Source: Bacteroidales bacterium
GTDB taxonomy: Bacteria > Bacteroidota > Bacteroidia > Bacteroidales > UBA932
Direction of reading: 5' to 3'
DNA: 56,518 bases
Assembly (NCBI GenBank): GCA_015060325.1
Contig: SUYQ01000019.1
Coordinates: forward strand, 1-56,518
Translations under genes and position numbers: made by a program
The notes under the pieces: model-generated
What the model was told of the DNA's origin: nothing
Seen by the model: only the letters and a program-made list of their open reading frames with translations
Database searches by the model: none
Part shown: piece after piece, positions 33,111 to 42,664 of the stretch
Layout: each line of letters opens with the position of its first letter
Numbering within the stretch: position 1 is the first letter of the stretch

Positions 33111-35549
33111 CTATTGACAACAATTTACGACTCGAATTTTTGCATATTTTAAAATCAAAATCTTTTCTCCATGTTCGTCAAAGGCTATTTTTGCCTTCAG
33201 ATCGGCGGCAGACCCGCTGATTTCTAAAATCTTACCAAAACCGAAGCGGTTGTGCTCTATCCGCTGACCCTCACGCAACTGCATGACCGGAGTCGGTTCA
33301 AAATCAGCATCCGCAACACGGGCAGGCACCGGACGGACAGGTTTTCTCATCGGCACCACGGATGAAAGCGGCTTAGGCTGCAGCTGTTTACGTTCCGTCT
33401 CAGGACGTGATGAACGGCCGTACTGATAACCGCTCCTGTTCGAATGCGACTCCTGCTTCCATGACGAGAATGACTCCCTTTTGATTTCTCCCGCCTCACG
33501 TTCTTTGGTAAGAGGATTGGAAATGAATTGCGGATCCACCTCATATATGAAACGGCTCGGTGAGTTTGACTCATGCTTGCCGTTACGCATCCTGGTCTGG
33601 GTAAACGAAAATGATACAGCCTTCTTTGCCCTGGTCATGGCCACATAGAACAATCTTCTCTCCTCCTCCACCTCAGCTTCTGATGCCAGCCAGCCGCCAG
33701 ACGGGAATATATTCTCCTCCATTCCGGCCACATACACATACGGGAATTCAAGGCCCTTGGAAGAATGGACTGTCATAAGGGTTATCTTGTTGGTACCCTC
33801 CTCATCATCTTCCATATCCACAGCGCTCAGAAGAGAAATATTCTCAAGAAAGTCGCCCAGCAGCACCGGAGGAAGATCCGAGAATGATATTTCCACACCT
33901 TCCGCAATCTCCTCTTCTGCCTGCATCTCCTCAAAAAGTTCGTTCTTCCTTTCCTCTGCATACACTTTGACACTGTTGAGAAGTTCCTCGACGTTTGCCG
34001 TGCGCGACTGTCCTTCGATACTGGTATCGCTCTTATAGAACATCAGCAGCCCGGATTCCATGGCCAAAGCGGTAGCCACATCATATGCCTCCTCCTTCTG
34101 AGCTCTGACAGCCAATCGGTTAACAATGTCACAGAAGTCACGTATCTTCTTTATCGCAGCACCTTTAAGTCCATAAGTTTCCAGGTCCTCCGCATATGCC
34201 GCCTTAAAAAGTGAAGTCTCATGTCCGGAAGCTGCCGACATCAAGGCTGCCAATGACGTATCGCCTATTCCTCGGGCAGGCTTGTTCACTATCCTCTTGA
34301 ATGACTCGTCATCATTGACATTTACGGCCAGCTTCAGATAGGCCATCATATCCTTGACTTCCGCCCTTTCAAAGAAAGAGTTTCCAGAATATATCACGTA
34401 TGGAAGATTGCGTTTCCTCAACGCCTCCTCAAGCGCACGAGACTGGGCATTGGTCCTGTACAGGATTGCGAAATCCTGATACTGGGCTGATACCGAATGT
34501 ATGCGGCTCACGATCGAAGAGGCTATCAGAAGAGCTTCTTCCTGCTCGGTATAGGCCTGGATCAGACGTATCTTCTCTCCGTCTTCGCCCATCGAGTAGC
34601 ACTCTTTAGGAATACGTGCCGAATTCTTGGCTATCAATGAGTTGGCAGCATCGACAATCACTTTCGTAGATCTGTAGTTCTGCTCCAGACGAAAGATATG
34701 ATGCTGCGGATAGTCCTTCTTGAAATTGAGGATGTTTTCTATCTTGGCCCCACGGAAAGCATAGATGGACTGCGAGTCATCTCCGACAACACATATGTTC
34801 TGATGTCTTTGGGCAAGTTTCTTCAATATGAGATACTGCGAGAAATTGGTATCCTGGTACTCGTCGACCATCAGATAGTCAAACCTGCCGGACACCGATT
34901 CCAAAGCATCCGGATTATCCCTCAGCAATATGTTCATATTCAGAAGGATATCATCAAAATCCATCACTCCGGCCTGCCTGCACTTATGAGCATAAAGTTC
35001 GTAAATATCCACAATTCTCGGCTTCTTGGCAGCCGCATCGTTCTGGACAGCAGTCTGATTGCGCCTGTAAGCCCCGGGAGTCACAAGGTTGTTCTTGGCC
35101 ATGGATATTCGTGATAGAACATCCTTCGGTTTGTAGATCTTATCGTCCAGATTAAGTTCCTTGATACAGGCCTTGATGGCACTTACAGAATCACTTGTAT
35201 CGTAAATGGTGAATGTCTGGGGATAGCCCAACGGTTCGGCAAACTCCCTCAGGAATCTTATGAACACGGAATGGAAAGTACCCATATACAGCCTCCTGGC
35301 CTTCCTTTCCCCCACCATCAATGCAATACGCTCCTTCATTTCCGAAGCAGCCTTCTTCGTGAATGTCAAAGCAAGAATCCTTGACGGATCACCCCCCTTC
35401 TCAAGGATATATGCAATCCTGCTCGTCAGGACTCTTGTCTTTCCTGATCCCGCACCCGCCACAATCAGCACAGGTCCGTCCACACAACTGACAGCAGCCT
35501 TCTGCTCGCTGTTCAGTCCCTCTAAAATCGTACTGTTTCCATTTTCCAT
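33111..35549 (-). CDS. pcrA: UvrD/PcrA-type superfamily 1A DNA helicase
   Basis: 812 residues from Met at 35549 (MENGNSTILEGLN). A start 21 nt upstream is rejected because it precedes the -7 element at 35558-35565. Motifs in order: the Q motif LNSEQKAAV, Walker A AGAGSGKT, Ia LALTFTKKAASEMKER, II LMVDEYQDT, III VVGDDSQSIYAFRGA, IV LEQNYRST, V LMTVHSSKGLEFPYVYV and VI EERRLFYVAMTRAK. The C-terminal Tudor-like tail (HNRFGFGKILEISG) is the RNA-polymerase-binding module of PcrA/UvrD. It unwinds DNA 3'-5' in excision repair and clears transcription and replication conflicts. Confidence 0.96.
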   Translation of the reverse strand: MENGNSTILEGLNSEQKAAVSCVDGPVLIVAGAGSGKTRVLTSRIAYILEKGGDPSRILALTFTKKAASEMKERIALMVGERKARRLYMGTFHSVFIRFLREFAEPLGYPQTFTIYDTSDSVSAIKACIKELNLDDKIYKPKDVLSRISMAKNNLVTPGAYRRNQTAVQNDAAAKKPRIVDIYELYAHKCRQAGVMDFDDILLNMNILLRDNPDALESVSGRFDYLMVDEYQDTNFSQYLILKKLAQRHQNICVVGDDSQSIYAFRGAKIENILNFKKDYPQHHIFRLEQNYRSTKVIVDAANSLIAKNSARIPKECYSMGEDGEKIRLIQAYTEQEEALLIASSIVSRIHSVSAQYQDFAILYRTNAQSRALEEALRKRNLPYVIYSGNSFFERAEVKDMMAYLKLAVNVNDDESFKRIVNKPARGIGDTSLAALMSAASGHETSLFKAAYAEDLETYGLKGAAIKKIRDFCDIVNRLAVRAQKEEAYDVATALAMESGLLMFYKSDTSIEGQSRTANVEELLNSVKVYAEERKNELFEEMQAEEEIAEGVEISFSDLPPVLLGDFLENISLLSAVDMEDDEEGTNKITLMTVHSSKGLEFPYVYVAGMEENIFPSGGWLASEAEVEEERRLFYVAMTRAKKAVSFSFTQTRMRNGKHESNSPSRFIYEVDPQFISNPLTKEREAGEIKRESFSSWKQESHSNRSGYQYGRSSRPETERKQLQPKPLSSVVPMRKPVRPVPARVADADFEPTPVMQLREGQRIEHNRFGFGKILEISGSAADLKAKIAFDEHGEKILILKYAKIRVVNCCQ

Positions 35550-35557
35550 AACGGCGA

Positions 35558-35565
35558 CAAAATTA
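35558..35565 (-). promoter_or_regulatory. -7 element for pcrA
   Basis: TAATTTTG on the minus strand. The predicted start lies within a few nt of the ATG at 35549, implying an almost leaderless mRNA. A TTTG is present 16 nt upstream, shorter than the usual 19-21. Confidence 0.45.
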
Positions 35566-35600
35566 TACAAAACATTGCAATCAAAAAAGAAAACTTTTAC

Positions 35601-35631
35601 TTCGTAAATACTGAAAAAATGTCTATCTTCG
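35601..35631 (+). promoter_or_regulatory. Likely promoter of the nqr operon
   Basis: TTCG (35601-35604), a 19-nt spacer, then TATCTTCG (35624-35631). Both elements match TTTG / TAnnTTTG except for the same T-to-C change. The start would fall near 35638, giving a 45-nt leader. Confidence 0.45.
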
Positions 35632-35682
35632 CGGGCGCATTTTAAAACGTAAATAACTTATACTTAATAAACGGTTTATATA

Positions 35683-37038
35683 ATGTCAAACAACATCTAT
35701 TTGAAAAAGGGCTTGGACATTCCTATCAAAGGAGCGGCAGCCCAGACAACCAAGAAGGTGATCGTCCCTGACGTTGTAGCCATCAAGCCTACCGATTTCA
35801 GAGGTCTCGTACCTAAGCTTTTGGTAAGAGAAGGCGACAAGGTCCTGGCAGGAACACCTGTATTGGCAGACAAGATGTCTCAGAACATCCTCTTTACATC
35901 TCCGGTAAGCGGAACTGTAGCAGAGGTTGTAAGAGGCGAGAAGAGAAAGTTGCTTGAGGTCCGCATCAAGGCTGATGCAGAGCAGGAGTACGTTGACTTC
36001 GGTGTCAAGAGAGTTGCCGACATGACTGCAGAGCAGATCAAGGAAGCTCTTCTTGCATCCGGTCTTTGGCCAGCTCTTACACAGAGGCCTTACGGAATCA
36101 TAGCAAATCCTGAGATCAAGCCTAAAGCTATTTTCGTATCAGCATTCACAACTGCACCTCTGGCTGCAAATCCGGAATTCGCTCTTGTTGACGAATTTGC
36201 AAACATCCAGACAGCAGTCAATGCCCTCGGCAAGCTTGTAAACGGCAGAGTACATTTCTCATTCAATGCCGAGACCTACTCAGGATCTCCATTCCACAAG
36301 CTTGAGAACATTTCAGTCCACACCTTCACAGGAAAGCATCCTGCCGGAAATGTCGGTGTACAGATCCACCACATCTGCCCTATCCGCAAGGGTGAGACCG
36401 TATGGACAGTATCGCTCACAATGCTTGCTGCAATAGGAAAGCTTTTCAACACAGGAAAGGTCGACCTCCGCAGAAAGATTGCAGTGACAGGTCCTAAGGT
36501 GAACAATCCTGCATATGTAGAAGGATATCCTGGCATCTCAATGAAGGACATCAGGGAATTCTACGGAAACCCTGCCGAGCTCCGTTTCGTAAGCGGTGAC
36601 GTCCTTACAGGAACAAATGTCGGAGCTGAAGGATTCCTCGGATTCCATGACAATCAGATCACAATCCTCGAAGAGGGTGACAAATATGAGCTCCTCGGAT
36701 GGGCAAAGCCATGCAGGCCAAAGCTCTTCAGTGCATCACGCACATATTTCTCATGGCTCACTCCGAACAAGAAATACGACATGGACACAAACCTTCACGG
36801 TGGTCCGCGTGCATTCGTAGTGAACGACGTATACGGCAAAGTCCTTCCTATGGACCTCTATCCTGTATACCTTCTCAAGGCTTGTCTGGCAAACGACATC
36901 GACAACATGGAGAAGTTCGGTATCTACGAGGTTCTTGAAGAAGACTTCGCTCTTTGCGAATATGTATGTCCATCAAAGATCGACATCCAGCAGATCATCA
37001 CTGACGGTATCGCTCTTATGATGAAAGAAATGTGCTAA
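35683..37038 (+). CDS. nqrA: Na+-translocating NADH:quinone reductase subunit A
   Basis: 451 residues, normal NqrA length. It opens with a biotinyl-lipoyl-like domain (KKGLDIPIKGAAAQ; LVREGDKVLAGTPVLADK; SPVSGTVAEVVRGEKRKL), followed by the family's SLBB-like and RnfC-like parts (YSGSPFHKLENIS, GVQIHHICPIRKGETVW, VTGPKVNNPAYVEG, EEDFALCEYVCPSK). NqrA is a peripheral cytoplasmic subunit that binds quinone in the sodium-pumping NADH dehydrogenase. It is the first gene of nqrABCDEF, all on the plus strand with gaps of 4-24 nt. The N-terminal SD signal is weak, as usual in Bacteroidota. Confidence 0.98.
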   Translation: MSNNIYLKKGLDIPIKGAAAQTTKKVIVPDVVAIKPTDFRGLVPKLLVREGDKVLAGTPVLADKMSQNILFTSPVSGTVAEVVRGEKRKLLEVRIKADAEQEYVDFGVKRVADMTAEQIKEALLASGLWPALTQRPYGIIANPEIKPKAIFVSAFTTAPLAANPEFALVDEFANIQTAVNALGKLVNGRVHFSFNAETYSGSPFHKLENISVHTFTGKHPAGNVGVQIHHICPIRKGETVWTVSLTMLAAIGKLFNTGKVDLRRKIAVTGPKVNNPAYVEGYPGISMKDIREFYGNPAELRFVSGDVLTGTNVGAEGFLGFHDNQITILEEGDKYELLGWAKPCRPKLFSASRTYFSWLTPNKKYDMDTNLHGGPRAFVVNDVYGKVLPMDLYPVYLLKACLANDIDNMEKFGIYEVLEEDFALCEYVCPSKIDIQQIITDGIALMMKEMC

Positions 37039-37049
37039 AGCTTAGAATT

Positions 37050-38216
37050 ATGAGTGGATTAAGAAAATTTGTAGATAAGATCAAGCCGACCTTTGAGAAA
37101 GGCGGCAAGCTCGGATTCCTTCATTCGACATTCGACGCTTTTGAGACATTCCTCTTCGTCCCTAACACCGTGACCCGCAAGGGAGCACACGTGAGGGACT
37201 GCGTCGACTTGAAGAGAGTCATGATCATGGTAGTGATAGCCCTCGTACCGGCAATGCTCTTCGGTATCTGGAACACAGGTTATCAGCACAGCCAAGCATT
37301 CGGACTTGACTGGGGATTCTGGCAGATCATCGGCCACGGCCTCATCAAGGTACTTCCTCTTTATATCGTATCATACCTTGTAGGTCTCGGCATCGAGTTC
37401 ATCTCAGCTCAGATCAAGGGTCACGAGGTGAACGAAGGATACCTCGTATCAGGTATGCTCATTCCTCTTATCGTACCGGTAGACGTTCCTCTCTGGATGC
37501 TTGCAATCGCAGTTGCATTTGCAGTGATCATCGGAAAGGAAGTGTTCGGAGGTACAGGTATGAACATATGGAACCCTGCTCTCCTTACGCGTGCGTTCCT
37601 CTTCTTCTCATATCCGAGCAAGATGTCCGGTGACGCTGTTTGGGTAAGCGGACTTGGAGAAAAGGGCGCTCAGGTAGTTGACGGATATACCGGTGCGACA
37701 CCTCTCTCAGCAGGGAACCTCGAAGGCATCAGCAAGCTTGGTGATGGCAGCGGATACAGCGTCTGCGATATGATCATCGGAACCATCCCTGGTTCTGTAG
37801 GAGAGACCTCTGTAATCGCTATCCTCCTCGGAGCAGCCCTTCTCATATGGACAGGTGTTGCAAGCTGGAAGATCATGGTTTCCTCTGTTATCGGAGGTCT
37901 TGCTATCGGTTATCTCGGACAGGCAGCAGGAGCGACAGATCTCCCTGGCTACTATCAGCTCATCATGGGTGGATTCCTCTTCGGAACAGTGTTCATGGCA
38001 ACTGACCCTGTGACATCAGCTCAGACTGAAAAGGGTAAATGGATATACGGATTCCTTGTCGGAGCTCTTGCAGTCACAGTACGTCTTTGGAACCCGGGAT
38101 ATCCGGAAGGAATGATGCTCGCCATCCTCCTCATGAACACATTTGCACCTCTTATCGACCACTACGTAATCGAGGCTTCGATAAAGAGAAGGAACAAGAA
38201 AGTAAAAACCGCTTAA
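37050..38216 (+). CDS. nqrB: Na+-NQR subunit B, covalent-FMN membrane subunit
   Basis: 388 residues from ATG at 37050 (MSGLRKFVDKIKPTFEKGGK), which aligns with known NqrB N-termini. The frame is open six codons further (37032), but that would overlap nqrA and add residues not found in the family. It has a multi-spanning membrane protein pattern with the FMN attachment motif YTGAT (Thr217, equivalent to the flavinylated Thr of Vibrio NqrB), to be modified by ApbE, whose gene is not in this window. The GGTGMNIWNPALLTRAFLFFSYP region is highly typical. It carries electrons and forms part of the Na+ path. Confidence 0.98.
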   Translation: MSGLRKFVDKIKPTFEKGGKLGFLHSTFDAFETFLFVPNTVTRKGAHVRDCVDLKRVMIMVVIALVPAMLFGIWNTGYQHSQAFGLDWGFWQIIGHGLIKVLPLYIVSYLVGLGIEFISAQIKGHEVNEGYLVSGMLIPLIVPVDVPLWMLAIAVAFAVIIGKEVFGGTGMNIWNPALLTRAFLFFSYPSKMSGDAVWVSGLGEKGAQVVDGYTGATPLSAGNLEGISKLGDGSGYSVCDMIIGTIPGSVGETSVIAILLGAALLIWTGVASWKIMVSSVIGGLAIGYLGQAAGATDLPGYYQLIMGGFLFGTVFMATDPVTSAQTEKGKWIYGFLVGALAVTVRLWNPGYPEGMMLAILLMNTFAPLIDHYVIEASIKRRNKKVKTA

Positions 38217-38228
38217 TATATATAAGGT

Positions 38229-39023
38229 ATGAATACAAACAGTAATACATATACAGTTATCTATTCTATCGGCCTTGTTGTAGTAGTTGCTGCGGTTCTT
38301 GCTTTTGTAGCAAAGTTCCTCCAGCCTATGCAGGACGAGAATGTAAAGAAGGATACAATCAGCCAGATCCTTACAGCAGCTGACGTGGAATTCACCGACG
38401 ACAACGTGCTTGAGGCATATGGCGATGCGATTAAAGAAGCAATCCTTGTAGATATCAACGGAGCAGTAGTAGACAGCCTCGACATCAAGACTCGTGAGGT
38501 ATACGGTACAGCTGACCTCAAGAAGCACATGATCGAGGAGGACATGTTCCCAGTATACGTTTTTGAAAACGTCATAGTAATTCCATGTTACGGTGCAGGT
38601 CTCTGGGGACCAATCTGGGGTTATGTCGGAGTTGACAAGACTGACTACACAACTATCACCAAAGCTTGCTTCGGACACAAGGGCGAGACTCCAGGTCTTG
38701 GTGCAAAGATCACTGACGAGCCTGCTGTTTTTGCAGACAAGTTCACTGGTAAGACCGTAGGACCGTTCACAGTAGCAAAGAATGTTGCTGCAACAGAAGC
38801 CAGCGCCGTAAACGCAATTTCAGGTGCAACAATCACATCACAGTCTGTGGGTAAGGCACTCAACAAGTGGTTCGGCTTCTACGAGAACTATTTTGCAAAG
38901 ATGCGTCCAGCCGTTGAGCAGGAAAATCCAGAACAGCCAGAACAGCCAGCAGAGCCAGCACAGGCTTCAGAGCAAGCACAGGCTTCAGCTGAGCAAGCAG
39001 CTGCAGAAGAGATTACAGAATAA
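38229..39023 (+). CDS. nqrC: Na+-NQR subunit C, covalent-FMN periplasmic subunit
   Basis: 264 residues. One N-terminal membrane helix (about 10-30) is followed by the periplasmic FMN-binding domain with GLWGPIWGYVGVD, GETPGLGAKITDE and the ApbE flavinylation motif SGAT (198-201; Thr201 expected to carry FMN). The C-terminus (about 230-264) has a low-complexity extension of Glu, Gln, Pro and Ala (EQPEQPAEPAQASEQ) that is longer than in well-studied NqrC proteins. Overlapping repeats in the DNA (38931-39000) suggest it arose by slippage. It lies 12 nt after nqrB. Confidence 0.98.
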   Translation: MNTNSNTYTVIYSIGLVVVVAAVLAFVAKFLQPMQDENVKKDTISQILTAADVEFTDDNVLEAYGDAIKEAILVDINGAVVDSLDIKTREVYGTADLKKHMIEEDMFPVYVFENVIVIPCYGAGLWGPIWGYVGVDKTDYTTITKACFGHKGETPGLGAKITDEPAVFADKFTGKTVGPFTVAKNVAATEASAVNAISGATITSQSVGKALNKWFGFYENYFAKMRPAVEQENPEQPEQPAEPAQASEQAQASAEQAAAEEITE

Positions 39024-39041
39024 TAAGTGGAGGAAAAGAAT

Positions 39042-39665
39042 ATGAAAGATTTTGATTTTAAAGAAACGTTTCTGAATCCGATCTTCAAGGGCAACCCTAT
39101 CACTGTCCTTGTGCTCGGTATCTGTTCCTCACTTGCAGTAACAGTTCAGCTTAAGGGAGCATGTGTAATGGGACTTTCAGTTGCCATCGTGACTGCATTC
39201 TCATCACTCATCTGCTCATCACTTAGAAATACTATTCCAAACCGTATCCGTATCATCGTGCAGCTCGTTGTAGTAGCCCTCATGGTTATCCTCGTGGATC
39301 AGTTCCTCAAGGCATACGCATATGAGGTCAGCAAGACGCTGTCGGTATACATCGGTCTTATCATCACTAACTGTATCGTGATGGGACGTATTGAGGCCTA
39401 TGCACTCGGTAACAAGCCGTTCGCGTCATTCATGGACGGACTGGGAAATGGTATCGGATATGCATTGATTCTTATCATCGTTGCATTCTTCCGCGAACTT
39501 CTCGGAAGCGGTACTATCTTCGGATACCAGGTGATTCCAGACTCATTCTACGAGGCAGGATATATGAATAATGGTTTGATGATTCTCCCTCCAATGGCTC
39601 TCATCCTCCTTGGATGTATCATCTGGATACAGAGATCCATTCAGAAAGACCTTCAGGAAAAATAA
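39042..39665 (+). CDS. nqrD: Na+-NQR subunit D
   Basis: 207 residues from ATG at 39042 (MKDFDFKETFLNPIFKGNP). A GTG at 39027 opens the same frame, but the GGAGG Shine-Dalgarno at about 39028-39032, 9 nt before the chosen ATG, would then be coding, so ATG 39042 is preferred. Six hydrophobic helices are predicted, with conserved LGICSSLAVTVQ, the half-membrane helix Cys (TNCIVMGRIEAYAL) that ligates the intramembrane iron with NqrE, and FFRELLGSGTIFG. It is an integral membrane subunit that transfers electrons across the membrane. It is paralogous to NqrE in fold. Confidence 0.98.
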   Translation: MKDFDFKETFLNPIFKGNPITVLVLGICSSLAVTVQLKGACVMGLSVAIVTAFSSLICSSLRNTIPNRIRIIVQLVVVALMVILVDQFLKAYAYEVSKTLSVYIGLIITNCIVMGRIEAYALGNKPFASFMDGLGNGIGYALILIIVAFFRELLGSGTIFGYQVIPDSFYEAGYMNNGLMILPPMALILLGCIIWIQRSIQKDLQEK

Positions 39666-39684
39666 CACATAACTAAAGAATATT

Positions 39685-40416
39685 ATGGCAGATTATATTA
39701 GCTTATTTGTAAAGTCGGTATTCATCGACAATATGATATTCGCCTATTTCCTTGGTATGTGTTCATACCTGGCGGTATCAAAGAACGTAAAGACAGCTAA
39801 CGGACTTGGTATTGCCGTTATCGCTGTGCTTCTTATCACTCTTCCAATCAACTGGCTCCTCAACGAGTTCGTCCTTAAGCCTAATGCACTCATTGAGGGT
39901 GTTGATCTCAGCTTCCTGAGCTTCATCATCTTCATTGCTGTGATTGCAGCTATCGTACAGATCGTCGAGATGGTTGTAGAGAAGTTCGCCCCTGCTCTTT
40001 ACTCACAGCTTGGTATCTTCCTTCCGCTCATCGCAGTGAACTGCGCGATTCTCGGAGGCTCACTCTTCATGCAGGAGAGAGATTTCACCAACATCGGTGA
40101 ACCTGTAGTATACGCTCTTGGATCAGGAATAGGCTGGTGGCTTGCAATTGTAGCTCTTGCTGCAATCCGCGAAAAGATGGCTTATTCACATGTACCTGCA
40201 GGACTCAAAGGTCTCGGTATCACATTCATCACCGTAGGTCTGATGGGTATCGCGTTCATGACATTCATGGGTATCTCATTTGAGCCGAAAGAGGCTCCAG
40301 CACCAAAAGTGGAAGTTACAGAGAACAACACGGATTGTTCAAAGGGCACTGACTGCATGGAATACACAGATGCAGCAGGATGTAATGTTGAATCTGATGA
40401 AAAAATAGGAGAGTAA
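39685..40416 (+). CDS. nqrE: Na+-NQR subunit E with Cys-containing C-terminal extension
   Basis: 243 residues, about 40 more than the usual ~200. The core (1-205) has six helices with [37 protein letters not shown] and [19 protein letters not shown], including the Cys residues that share the intramembrane iron centre with NqrD. The extra C-terminal part (about 206-243) is polar and acidic with three cysteines ([18 protein letters not shown]). It is not part of the membrane core and has no counterpart that I know of in Vibrio NqrE. It ends 4 nt before nqrF. Confidence 0.97.
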   Translation: MADYISLFVKSVFIDNMIFAYFLGMCSYLAVSKNVKTANGLGIAVIAVLLITLPINWLLNEFVLKPNALIEGVDLSFLSFIIFIAVIAAIVQIVEMVVEKFAPALYSQLGIFLPLIAVNCAILGGSLFMQERDFTNIGEPVVYALGSGIGWWLAIVALAAIREKMAYSHVPAGLKGLGITFITVGLMGIAFMTFMGISFEPKEAPAPKVEVTENNTDCSKGTDCMEYTDAAGCNVESDEKIGE

Positions 40417-40420
40417 GATT

Positions 40421-41680
40421 ATGATGCAGACAATTTTATATGCAGTGATCGTCTTCGTGGCAGTCACAATCGTTCTGGTTGCGCTTCTCCTTTTCATCAA
40501 GACGAAGCTGACACCTTCAGGAACAGTAAAGATCAACATCAACGATGGCAGCAAGATCGTAGAGGTAACCCCTGGCGGAAACCTTCTCTCGACTCTCGCA
40601 GAGCAGAAGATCTTCCTTCCATCTGCATGTGGTGGTAAGGGTGCCTGCGGACAGTGCAAGTGCCGCGTGACCGAGGGTGGCGGAGAGATTCTCCCTACCG
40701 AGGTAGGGTTCTTCAACCGCAAGCAGATTGCCGCAAACTGGCGTCTGGGATGTCAGGTGAAGATAAAGGAAGACATGTCGATCGAGGTTCCGGCTTCAGC
40801 GCTCAGCGTGAAGAAGTGGGAGTGCGAGGTGGTTTCCAACCACAACGTTGCTACATTCATCAAGGAGTTCGTCGTGAAGCTCCCTGAGGGTGAGCACCTC
40901 AACTTCCAGTCAGGTGGATATATCCAGATCGACGTACCTGCTGTTACAGTAGACTACAAGGATATCGATGTAGACGAGCAGTATCAGGCAGATTGGGAGA
41001 AGATGGGTCTCAGAACTCTCAAGATGGTAAACCCTACTCCTACAGTACGTGCATACTCTATGGCCTGCTACCCAGCAGAGGGCGACATCATCAAGCTCAA
41101 CGTACGTATCGCAACTCCTCCATTCGACAGAGCTGCAGGCAAGTGGGTAGACGTGAACCCAGGTATATGTTCTTCTTACATCTACTCTCTCAAGCCAGGT
41201 GACAAGATCACTATCTCAGGTCCTTACGGTGAGTTCTTCCTTCCAAAGGATCTCCCGGCAGACCAGGAGCTGATCTTCGTCGGTGGTGGTGCAGGTATGG
41301 CCCCAATGAGAAGCCACATCATGCATCTCTTCAAGACAGAAAAGACAAGCCGCAAGGTGAACTTCTTCTATGGTGCACGTGCGCTTAAGGAGGCATTCTA
41401 CCTCGATGACTACCATGCAATCGAGAAGGAATTCCCTAACTTCAAGTTCCATCTTGCTCTTGACAGACCGGATCCAGAGGCAGATGCTGCAGGCGTACCA
41501 TACGTAGCTGGTTTCGTACACAACGTGATGTTCGAGACTTACCTCAAGCAGCATGAAAACCCAGAGGATGCACTTTACCTCATGTGCGGTCCTCCTATGA
41601 TGGTCGGCGCGGTAGTAAACCTCCTCGACTCACTCGGAGTACCACCGGAGAACATCCTCTACGACAACTTCGGAGCGTAA
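40421..41680 (+). CDS. nqrF: Na+-NQR subunit F, NADH-oxidising flavoprotein
   Basis: 419 residues. One N-terminal membrane helix (about 5-27), then a 2Fe-2S ferredoxin domain with Cys70, Cys76, Cys79 and Cys111 (SACGGKGACGQCKC, RLGCQV), then an FAD domain (RAYSMA about 205-210; PGICSSYIYSLKPGD) and an NADH domain (FVGGGAGMAPMRSH, YLMCGPPMM, LYDNFGA). It accepts hydride from NADH on the cytoplasmic side and passes electrons into the complex. It is the last gene of the operon, followed after 4 nt by a perfect palindromic terminator. Confidence 0.99.
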   Translation: MMQTILYAVIVFVAVTIVLVALLLFIKTKLTPSGTVKININDGSKIVEVTPGGNLLSTLAEQKIFLPSACGGKGACGQCKCRVTEGGGEILPTEVGFFNRKQIAANWRLGCQVKIKEDMSIEVPASALSVKKWECEVVSNHNVATFIKEFVVKLPEGEHLNFQSGGYIQIDVPAVTVDYKDIDVDEQYQADWEKMGLRTLKMVNPTPTVRAYSMACYPAEGDIIKLNVRIATPPFDRAAGKWVDVNPGICSSYIYSLKPGDKITISGPYGEFFLPKDLPADQELIFVGGGAGMAPMRSHIMHLFKTEKTSRKVNFFYGARALKEAFYLDDYHAIEKEFPNFKFHLALDRPDPEADAAGVPYVAGFVHNVMFETYLKQHENPEDALYLMCGPPMMVGAVVNLLDSLGVPPENILYDNFGA

Positions 41681-41684
41681 ACAC

Positions 41685-41714
41685 AAAGGGTCTGACCGAT
41701 CGGTCAGACCCTTT
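41685..41714. terminator. Bidirectional palindromic terminator between nqrF and the glycan operon
   Basis: A 30-nt perfect palindrome, AAAGGGTCTGACCGA and its exact complement, with A-rich and T-rich flanks on the two sides. It sits between convergent transcription units and can serve both. Confidence 0.85.
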
Positions 41715-41731
41715 ATAATTAATAGGTCAGA

Positions 41732-42664
41732 TCACCTGAACAATGCATATATCTTCACTATCACCTGCATCAGGACAGATGTACGATAATTACAGCTGAT
41801 CTTAGTCTTGCGAAGATCTGCTGCAAGATATGGTTTCTCTTTAAAGAAATCGTGGCCATGCATGATGCTGTGCTGTCCTGCACGCATCAGAATACTGCCG
41901 GCAACATGCTCGACCGGGCTTCCGACCAGGTTATCGCGGTAATGCTCATACAGATCCAGCAGGTTAGTAGTAGAGGCGATGTGACGTTTTTCCCTATCTT
42001 GTGCACAGAACGAATCCGGATTATCCTTACGATAGTGGTATAATGCTTCCGGAAGATGGACCAGGCTCTTTGCATGGAAGATGATCTGAGACATCAGGTA
42101 GATATCCTCATGCATACCATACTTAGGCATATATATGAGATTATCTGTGAACAGCCTCTTCCTGAAACACTTCGTCACAGTATAGCCATGCGATTTGTAA
42201 TTGAAGATGTTGATTATAAACCTGTCTTTCGTATCAACAGTATAATCGCGTTCCCTCTTGTAACTTGTCTTGTGGCCATATTCCTTGATAAGATCGAAGT
42301 ACACGATATCCGCATCCGTTTCCTCTGCCTTCGCCATCACTTTCTCGACCGCATCAAGTTCCAGCCAGTCATCAGAATCTGCAAATAATATGTACTCCCC
42401 TTCTGCATGATCCAGACCGGCCTTTCTGGCAGACGGAAGTCCACCGTTCTCTTTATTGATGATTGTGATCCTGGGCTTGAGACTCTTATACTTTTCTTCA
42501 ATCAAAGCATCCAGGATCTCCATAGAAGAGTCTTTTGTCCCGTCATTGACAAAGACAAACTGAATATCCTGATATGTCTGACCGAGAGCGGTCTGCGCAA
42601 ACTGCCTGATATATTTCTCGACGCCATATATCGGCACAACCAAAGATACCTTGTATCGACTCAT
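41732..42664 (-). CDS. Family 2 glycosyltransferase
   Basis: 310 residues. GT-A fold signature: VSLVVPIYGVEKYIRQ, FVFVNDGTKDSS, ENGGLPSARKAGLDHAEGEYILFADSDDWLE, where the DSDD is the metal- and nucleotide-sugar-binding DxD motif. It should add a sugar from a nucleotide donor to a glycan acceptor on the cytoplasmic side. Donor and acceptor cannot be read from the sequence. It is the last gene of a seven-gene minus-strand operon; its ATG overlaps the stop of the Stealth gene by one base. Confidence 0.93.
   Translation of the reverse strand: MSRYKVSLVVPIYGVEKYIRQFAQTALGQTYQDIQFVFVNDGTKDSSMEILDALIEEKYKSLKPRITIINKENGGLPSARKAGLDHAEGEYILFADSDDWLELDAVEKVMAKAEETDADIVYFDLIKEYGHKTSYKRERDYTVDTKDRFIINIFNYKSHGYTVTKCFRKRLFTDNLIYMPKYGMHEDIYLMSQIIFHAKSLVHLPEALYHYRKDNPDSFCAQDREKRHIASTTNLLDLYEHYRDNLVGSPVEHVAGSILMRAGQHSIMHGHDFFKEKPYLAADLRKTKISCNYRTSVLMQVIVKIYALFR

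Noticed and set aside
37032..37049. Upstream start of nqrB and, similarly, the GTG start of nqrD at 39027
   Set aside because: Both add residues absent from the families. For nqrB the extension overlaps nqrA, and for nqrD it contains the Shine-Dalgarno sequence.
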